Assembly (NCBI RefSeq): GCF_907164915.1
Contig: NC_061866.1
Location: 44,518,320-44,582,319 of the forward strand
Origin: Impatiens glandulifera
Taxonomy: Eukaryota > Streptophyta > Magnoliopsida > Ericales > Balsaminaceae
Direction: 5' to 3'
Length of the DNA: 64,000 nt
A program made the position numbers and the translations under genes. Shown piece by piece: positions 57,239-64,000 of this stretch. The number at the start of each line of letters is the position of its first letter. Position 1 is the stretch's first letter. Under the pieces are notes generated by a model. The model saw only the letters and a program-made list of their open reading frames with translations, was not told the DNA's origin and searched no databases.

Positions 57239-60200
57239 TCATCGAAGATCAACAACGTCGAATCTCAAATTCTCGTTCAAATATACATGAGAACAATGCT
57301 CATAAATTGGACTCCCATCATCTAACTCCTCGTGAGGATGAAATCCACGTTGTTGACAGTTTCGAATTACAGAAACGCCACCAGGATCAGACAAGTGAAA
57401 GATACCATGAGGACTGCAAGGCATAACGTAACAACGATCAAACAACAACAAAACTTGACCGAAAATGATTTTCTTCTGAAAAAAATATGATATGAGTCTG
57501 CACCTGGACGAATCAGTAGGGGCCATAACAATTGCAATTGCTTCAGGCAACATAATCTATCGAACAAGAAAGAATGAAGAAAAATTCCTTAGATTTTGTC
57601 TTCACCATTAGTTTGAGAATAGCAAGCAAACAGAGATTAATTCTTTATCTACAATTTTTCTTCAATTTCTATTGTAGCAGATATGACTTTCGTGTTGAAT
57701 ATGCTTTTAATGATTTTCAAAAAATAAAATTCAGCCATGATCATGATCAAACAAATATCATATACATACCTGGTAGGAGTAATGAGTATGGAGATCGACG
57801 GAGGACATAAAACAGGTTTGTGTGGGATGAGTCTGCAATCAATGTTCAATTCCCCACATAAGTAGACACAAATCACAAAGAAGAGAAATCGACAGACAAC
57901 GTAAAATTGGACTGGTGTGTAGTATTTGGATGCTAAAAGAAATGAATAGTCTCATTCTAACCGGAAGAAGTGCAAGTTTTTGACCAGTGTGCAACTTACA
58001 TGAATCCATCCGAGAGGAAAGAGCGATCGTTTATCTTGAACATCAAAAATCTCCTCTTCATTCAACGTCTGACACTGCCAATTCAAAACATTATTAATCA
58101 TTAGTAAAATGAACAAGATAGTGGGGTAGTATGGCAGACCAAGCATTAACTCGTTTTTAACAACGCTGAAAAAGAGAACTAATTAGTAAAGTAGACTACT
58201 GCTCTATTTGTAGCAGTAGAAATTTGGTGCAATAGAAGGCATAAATTACTGCCTCCTCTTGATGCATAGAAAATCTTTGTTTATTAATTTGATTATATCT
58301 GCTTTGTTATCAAACAAGCAAAAATGTCCTCCAGATACTCTAAGCAGTATGTATAGACCATGAAAACACCATGTTCCACTAAACAGATTGAAATTTTAAA
58401 TATACCACATTCTCAATTATATGAAGAACCAAGTATTAGAATAATGACAATTGAATATCACCAAGCTATATTTGAGGAAATAAACTGCTATTTTGACACA
58501 ATGTCTGAAGATTGTTGTCTGGATATTATACGGTGATTTTTACTTCATTTGGTATAAAAAATATATTTTGGATCGTAAAATAGATTATAGTGAAACTTTT
58601 AGTTTCATTTGCTATAAATATTATTATTTTTTATCATGATCTAGATTATTTTCCAAATAAACGTGATTTTTGACAAACATAACAAATGTGAATTTTTTCG
58701 GATAGAAGAATGTGATAACATTTAGGCTCATTCTAAGAATAAAAGGACTTCATTAATCCTCAAAAGTTAGTATCTTACTGAATCTGAAGTAGACTCTTGC
58801 TTTGGAATAATAAGAGAAGTGATATGGAATACTCTGTTTTTCTTCAGCCAAGAAATAAAATGTGAGAAATTATCTTTAGTTAAGGAATAATCAAATGTAA
58901 ATATCTAAAACATTCTCTTCGTAATGCTGCAACTTACCAGAGACCCTGCCAGCACACCACATGTTTCTAAATTATTTTCAGTATTTTTCCGTGCTAACCG
59001 TAAAAAGTCATCCATCATCTTAACAGGCTGCAAGATTAATGTTAATTAGTATCATACGTGATTGACCAAAAGATTATTCAACTTAGTACAAATGTCTCGT
59101 ACTATGTGCAAATTCTGGAATGAATTAGAGCTGGTCATTCCATCCTGGACTGGTTTTGCTGGTCCTGGCCTTGGATCTGCAACTCTAGAAGGAGAAATTG
59201 GATGATACTCAGGTTGAACCTGAGCAAGAACCGGGGGAGGAGAAGGTTGCCTTATGATGCTCAATGGTAGATTATCATTGTTTGATTCAATCTGCACTGA
59301 AACAGGTTTGTTCCATCCACCATCATCCAATGAAAGAACATCTTCCATGGGAGATGAATCAAATTTGGAGTGGTCTTTTGTTGCTGTAATTTCATATTCT
59401 GCAGTCTGGTTCAGGCTATAACCATAGAAAACGTCACAAGAATCAAAAAACTTGGGAGAGAAGCATATAATGTTTAGACTAGTTTGACAAATGAAATTTA
59501 TGATGTATAATCTTGCTTTTGAAAATGAGAACTGAGCCATTACACTCTGTTAATCCTTTTCATTATCAATACAAAATTTTCTTCCTTTCCACAAAAAAAA
59601 GCACAATCACATAAAGAAACAGCTTACCCATATAGTTTCCCAATTGGAATTCAGGTAAAATCTTTCAAGAAAATAAAATATAGGTTTATAGATTATTTAA
59701 CTTACGCTAAATTGTCAGTTGAAATTAAGTCTGAATTGCTGGGATACTGAACCTGCATCGAGGAAGTGCTGATATTCAATATGGATTTCCTAGAATTGAT
59801 TAATAGAAATTTGCACATCTTACCTTTATATCAGCTCTCGGTCCAAGCCACTGACCTCGAAAACCATTGGGACCTAAAAACGAATGTCTCGCTAATGTTT
59901 CCTGCTTGGGAAGTGGCAGATTAATTGACCTGCATGTTTTGAGTTGTTATCGACAACTAGGGCCTTGTTTGATGAAGGGTTAATTGGATTTAAATATAAT
60001 AACCCCTTATCTCATCATCAATCAAATAATTCAAATCATCAACCAAATTACCTTACTTTTTAAACACTTTAAATATTAAATGCAAATAATATTTTAGTTT
60101 ATCTATTTTTATTATTTTTTCGAGGCTTGTTTAGCTCAGTGGTATAGCATAAGGCTCATGGCCAAGTTCATTGTTTCGAGCCTTCACGACCATTTTCAGA

Positions 60201-62254
60201 AAAGAGAGAAACCGATATTCTCGGTAGAAGCACCAAAACATTGATGGTATAAGGAAGTGCAACATGTTAAATGAAAAGTCATGTTTTACTGTATCTAAAT
60301 CTGGTTCAACACTTAGCAACAAAAAATGCAGAATTAGTGCAAAAGCTCATAAAGCATTAAAATCTTTTCTTTGGGGAATTTGGCAGGATTTTACTGTGTA
60401 CTCCATTCTGCATATGAATGTTTCAACAAGGGAAGAACAAACTAAAATAAGTCACAAGAATGTCTATTTTCTTCACACAGCCTCAACTATGGCAGCAGGT
60501 AAGAAAATGTATCCATACGGTGACAAAAAAAAACTTGAAAAAAGATAGTGTTATTTAGATACCTGAAAAAATGAGTGTCATTTCAAGTTAAAACAAATCT
60601 ACTGAGAGTACCAGGCTGAAAACAAGAGAAGCTTCAAACAGAGACTGAGAATTAAGAGCTGTTTAATCTCTCTTTTTTCAATGAAAATAATTTTTTGTTT
60701 TAAAAAAAAAACTTGTTTGATGTAAAATGTGGTTTATATTTGGGTAATCAAAATATTCTTAATATTTAATATTTCATAAAGAATAAAGTAAGAGTATTTT
60801 GGTTGATGATTTGATGGAAGAAGTGAATGATGATAGAATAGTGGTACATATCAAATGAAGCCCCAAGTGTTCGAAACATAAACTGAAAACAAGTGAATAT
60901 AATCTATATATATATACAGAAAAACAGATCTAACGAAGTATGATCCAACAAATTAAATGTTCAGTACTATGTAAATTTGACTTCACTTAAAATTAAGCAC
61001 CTATTTTCAGCTCTACTTAATGAATATTGTGCTTTACTTAATAATGTTATCAAACAAGCTTAATTAAAAAAGCACTAACAGTATTTGATAACACAACTTA
61101 TTTGAATTAAGTCTATTCAATAAGTATTATCTAAAATCAGTAAATTATTTAGATTCACCTCAAATTAAGTTAGAAAAAAATAAGCTAGAATCGGTAAGCT
61201 ATGAATGACTTAACTCAGTAATATAGTAAGAGCCTAAAAAATACCACTTTAACACTGCAAGTATGTGACAAACATACAGCTAAATTCATATGCTTTCACA
61301 AGATGAAACAATGAATTACTCACAGCTTCTGAAACTGGAGGTCGACAGTACTGGGTTGTAAAACTTGAGTATGACCAGTATTCTGCTTATGTAATAATGA
61401 TGATTCAATTTGATCGGGCTGAAATTGAAGATGGAAGAGGAGTCAATAGGTAGAGTGCATCATTTCCAATAGATGAAACAAAGACAATATGAAGAGTATA
61501 TGAAGTAGCTGTTTCCGACAAACAACCTGCTTAACCTGTTTCTGCTCTGTCACTAGACGTTGAAATTTTGGCTTCAAAGCCTCTACCTCGTCCATAACAG
61601 CAAATGCATTCTGGAAAAATTACAGAAAACCCAATCAGACCAAATTTATATAATCACATGGAGAAATTTCAACTCACCTTTTTGTGAAGTGCTCTATCTT
61701 TTGGAAACAATGGTTGATAATCTCGATGTGAAGTAGTAGTTTCGGTCACCAAACTGAACACCATGAATAATAATCACATTTACCATTCTCAAGAGTTAAA
61801 TGGAAATTAACTATGTTTTCTTTACCTTATATATCTGATAAGTATGATATACAAGTCTATAATGTTCTTCTCCTCCCTGTAAATACTAGCCTGGATACCG
61901 AGTTCATCAAGACATCAGTATAATTCAATAACAAAGTTTAATCCCTTGAACTGCCTATTTTTTTGCTAAATTATAACTGACCCTAATATGCCCAGAATAT
62001 GAACTCAATCATTACTGTAAGTTCCATTATACAATGAATAATTAAAACCCATTACAATGAGATTGGGTCAATTGATCTCCAAATTATCTTCCTAAGCGAA
62101 ACCCACAAAGCGACTTTAAATTTGATCAATCGCATACCTGCTTAAGGAGATTATCGGCGATTCGGTAATAATTGCGAAGAGGGATTCGATTATCAACATC
62201 AATCTTCCGGGCCATAGCATTTACGTTGATCGGTTTCTCCGGCGAGGGCATCAT
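57239..62254 (-). CDS. AMSH3: AMSH-type JAMM deubiquitinase
   Basis: Fourteen exons on the minus strand: 62138-62254, 61826-61890, 61678-61753, 61536-61610, 61324-61418, 59824-59929, 59706-59752, 59103-59415, 58938-59027, 58779-58841, 58000-58074, 57770-57832, 57504-57556 and 57239-57413, giving about 470 residues. The N-terminus MMPSPEKPINVNAMARKIDV precedes the conserved VDNRIPLRNYYRIADNLLKQ (USP8-dimer/MIT-like) domain. The middle holds SLDDGGW and RQPSPPPVLAQV. The C-terminal MPN+/JAMM domain has ETCGVLAGSL, then GWIH | THPTQTCFMSSVDLHTH (the HTHP zinc motif split by an intron), MLPEAIAIVMAPTD and NCQQRGFHPHEE. AMSH enzymes cut K63- and K48-linked ubiquitin chains on endosomes with ESCRT-III. 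The N-terminus resembles Arabidopsis AMSH3 more than AMSH1, from memory. The exon 4 end could instead be 61527. Confidence 0.92.
60124..60195 (+). repeat. tRNA-Met-like SINE head inside an AMSH intron
   Basis: TTTAGCTCAGTGGTATAGCA is an almost perfect box A. AAGGCTCATGGCC resembles an anticodon loop with CAT, and TTGTTTCGAGCCTTC is box-B-like. The arms do not pair as a proper tRNA and non-tRNA sequence follows, so it is read as a SINE head or tRNA pseudogene in intron 5 (59930-61323), antisense to AMSH. Confidence 0.6.
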
Positions 62255-62626
62255 TATCACGGCGATCTTTATGCTAATCAATCACAGTATCGCCGGAAAA
62301 GGAACGAAGGAGGAGAAACGTCGTCGATACGTGTTCGTTAAGTTAATAAAAGAGGAGTCTTTGTACTAAGAATTAACAGAGAAGCTTCGCCCTTCTTCAA
62401 TGGAAGTTTTTTTTTTTTTTGTCTGCAGTAAAAGACAATGATTTTATACTTAGGGCTATTTAGTTTTTATCAAAAAAAAATTTTATAAATTATTTCTTTT
62501 ATAACATCTAAGTTATTATATATTAAGAAAAATATTTAAAAATGTTAGTTTAAATTCCAAAAATTAAGAAAAAGAGATTTCCAACCGTTGGATTTCAAAA
62601 AATGACATTATACTGTAAAAAGAATG
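62255..62626. other. Short intergenic: AMSH promoter and TBL 3' flank
   Basis: About 370 bp between the AMSH start and the TBL stop, both genes on the minus strand. The AMSH side is GC-richer (5' leader). The remainder is AT-rich with a poly-T run at 62408-62420. Confidence 0.55.
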
Positions 62627-64000
62627 CTATTTAGAATCAGACATAAGAAGAGAAACATAAAGAAGTTCGTTCCAAGAATCCGGCACACCGGGAAGACACC
62701 AGTGGCTACAATCCTGAATAATCCGGCGACTTCTTCTGACCTCCGGCTGCCGGAAAATGGAAGGGTGTCCATCTTTTCTGTAACCGGTCATTCTTGTAAT
62801 GTTCAAATAAGAAACAGGCGTCTTCATTCCTGACATGACAGATTCAAGAACATTCATCATCCATGGATAAGGTCCGAGGAAGCTGTCGTTCCTTATAGGT
62901 TCAGTTTCGCCGTCACAATTCCCGCCGGAATTCCATTGCCCTCCTCTGAAATGGGAAGCTGAATACCCACGAAAGAAAACACGGGTTTTTGTGGAGTTTA
63001 CGTTTGAATCAACCCATTTCGCCCATGTCTTTAATGCTCTTGTGTATGCTTCTGCAACTTCAAGCCTGTTGTATACTCGATCTCCTTCCTGGAAATAGTT
63101 GCTCCTGAAATTCAAATATTTCAGAAAATGCTCTGTTTTTTTATCCAAAAAAACAGCAGCTTTTGGTATTGTTATGATTACCCTTTGTAGGTTTTTTGGT
63201 GAGTCCACCAATGGCCGGTGTTGAAGATGATGATATCAGCATCAAGGTAATTGATTGAAGAATCTTGAATCAAGTCAAGTCTTAGAGTTTCTCTTCTCGT
63301 ACCCGCCTTGTCTACAATCTTCCATTCTTGAACCAAGAATGGGGATTTTATGAAATCAATTGAGCAGTTGTAATCCTGGACAAAATGAATTCATTATACT
63401 AAAAAGAAGAAGAATGAATGGATTCAATTCAATCTAAACTGAAATAACCTTGAATCTGAAAGAATAGAAGCCCTGAGTCTTGAATTCTCGCCGGCCGGAA
63501 ACTTCAAACACTCTGCTTTTATCGGCGAGAGAGTTCCTCAGAGCACAAACTAACGATTCCCACATGTTTCTATTCAACGAATCTCCCACGAACACAACCC
63601 TTTTCTCTCTCAAAATTTCCAGCATTTTCAAACCATTAAATCTTGGAATGTTACATCCGTGAGGCCTCCACCGGAGCTGGAAGTAACTAGAATCCGACCG
63701 GCCGTTTTCATAACAATTAAACGCATTATCAACATACGGGCAAGAACCTGGCTTGTAAAGAAGTCTTGATCTTTTATCCAAAACCCATTTTCCATCGAAG
63801 ATGTTGCAAGAACTGAAATGGGTCTTCCTTTCTCTTGAACCTTTGTTTGATTGGACGGTATAAGAAGAAGAAGAAGATGAAACGGGGAAAGTGGTGAAGG
63901 TGGAAGCTATGGAAGAGAGGGATAATAGGCGGGAAGCAAAGGTTGCTGCGGTTAGTGCAGGGCGGGAATCGGAGATGGAAGCGAAGAAGAAGAAGTAGGA
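62627..64000 (-). CDS. Trichome birefringence-like (TBL/DUF231) protein, 5'-partial
   Basis: Exons 63449-64000 (open to the window end), 63182-63375 and 62627-63104 (minus) encode at least 407 residues. The PMR5N/TBL domain is seen as [20 protein letters not shown] and [20 protein letters not shown]. The PC-esterase domain has the GDS motif [16 protein letters not shown], the conserved [12 protein letters not shown], and the C-terminal [19 protein letters not shown] with the catalytic Asp-His pair. Family members O-acetylate cell-wall polysaccharides (xylan, mannan, xyloglucan) in the Golgi. The polymer here is unknown. The start codon and probably part of the N-terminal membrane anchor are missing beyond 64000. 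The Ser/Thr-rich segment before the domain is typical. Confidence 0.93.

Noticed and set aside
60264..60548. 94-residue plus-strand open frame
   Set aside because: It lies within the large AMSH intron downstream of the SINE head and has no homology.

Overview
The window looks like nuclear DNA from a flowering plant, most likely a eudicot. Genes are split by short, AT-rich GT-AG introns, intergenic DNA is very AT-rich, and the gene families are plant-specific (LLM-domain B-GATA factors, PR-10/Bet v 1, TBL, TRM/DUF4378, PLD zeta). Plant snRNA promoter elements and several non-autonomous transposons are also present. No prokaryotic, viral or organellar gene set is seen. All exon models were read by eye from splice signals and reading frame and have not been checked against transcripts.

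Left part (1-15.7 kb): the 3' end of a PLD zeta gene (+); an apparently intact U4atac minor-spliceosome snRNA gene (+, about 3134-3316); a seven-exon class 3 lipase gene (-); and two PR-10/Bet v 1 genes (-, 8841-9423 and 14922-15552). Three U2 snRNA genes (-) lie as a tandem array between the two PR-10 genes. Each small RNA gene has a USE and, except for a weak one in the third U2, a TATA box at the spacing typical of plant RNA polymerase II snRNA genes.

Middle part (15.7-54.7 kb): AT-rich, repeat-filled DNA. It holds four small three-exon B-GATA genes, all on the minus strand (starts near 23688, 44026, 46689 and 52442). Their proximal promoters share a short block plus a TATA box. Between them lie a Harbinger-like MITE, several hAT-like elements with 8-bp target duplications (one nested inside another), a dispersed repeat with tRNA-like promoter boxes next to (TA)n tracts, several tandem arrays, and broken fragments resembling the TRM-like gene at 55 kb. 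Much of 39-54 kb appears to have grown by repeated local duplication around the GATA genes.

Right part (54.8-64 kb): a TRM-like DUF4378 gene (+) converges on a 14-exon AMSH deubiquitinase gene (-). A TBL (DUF231) gene (-) follows and runs off the window end. The protein genes do not form one pathway. The U4atac and U2 genes both supply spliceosomal RNAs, and the GATA and PR-10 sets are local family expansions.
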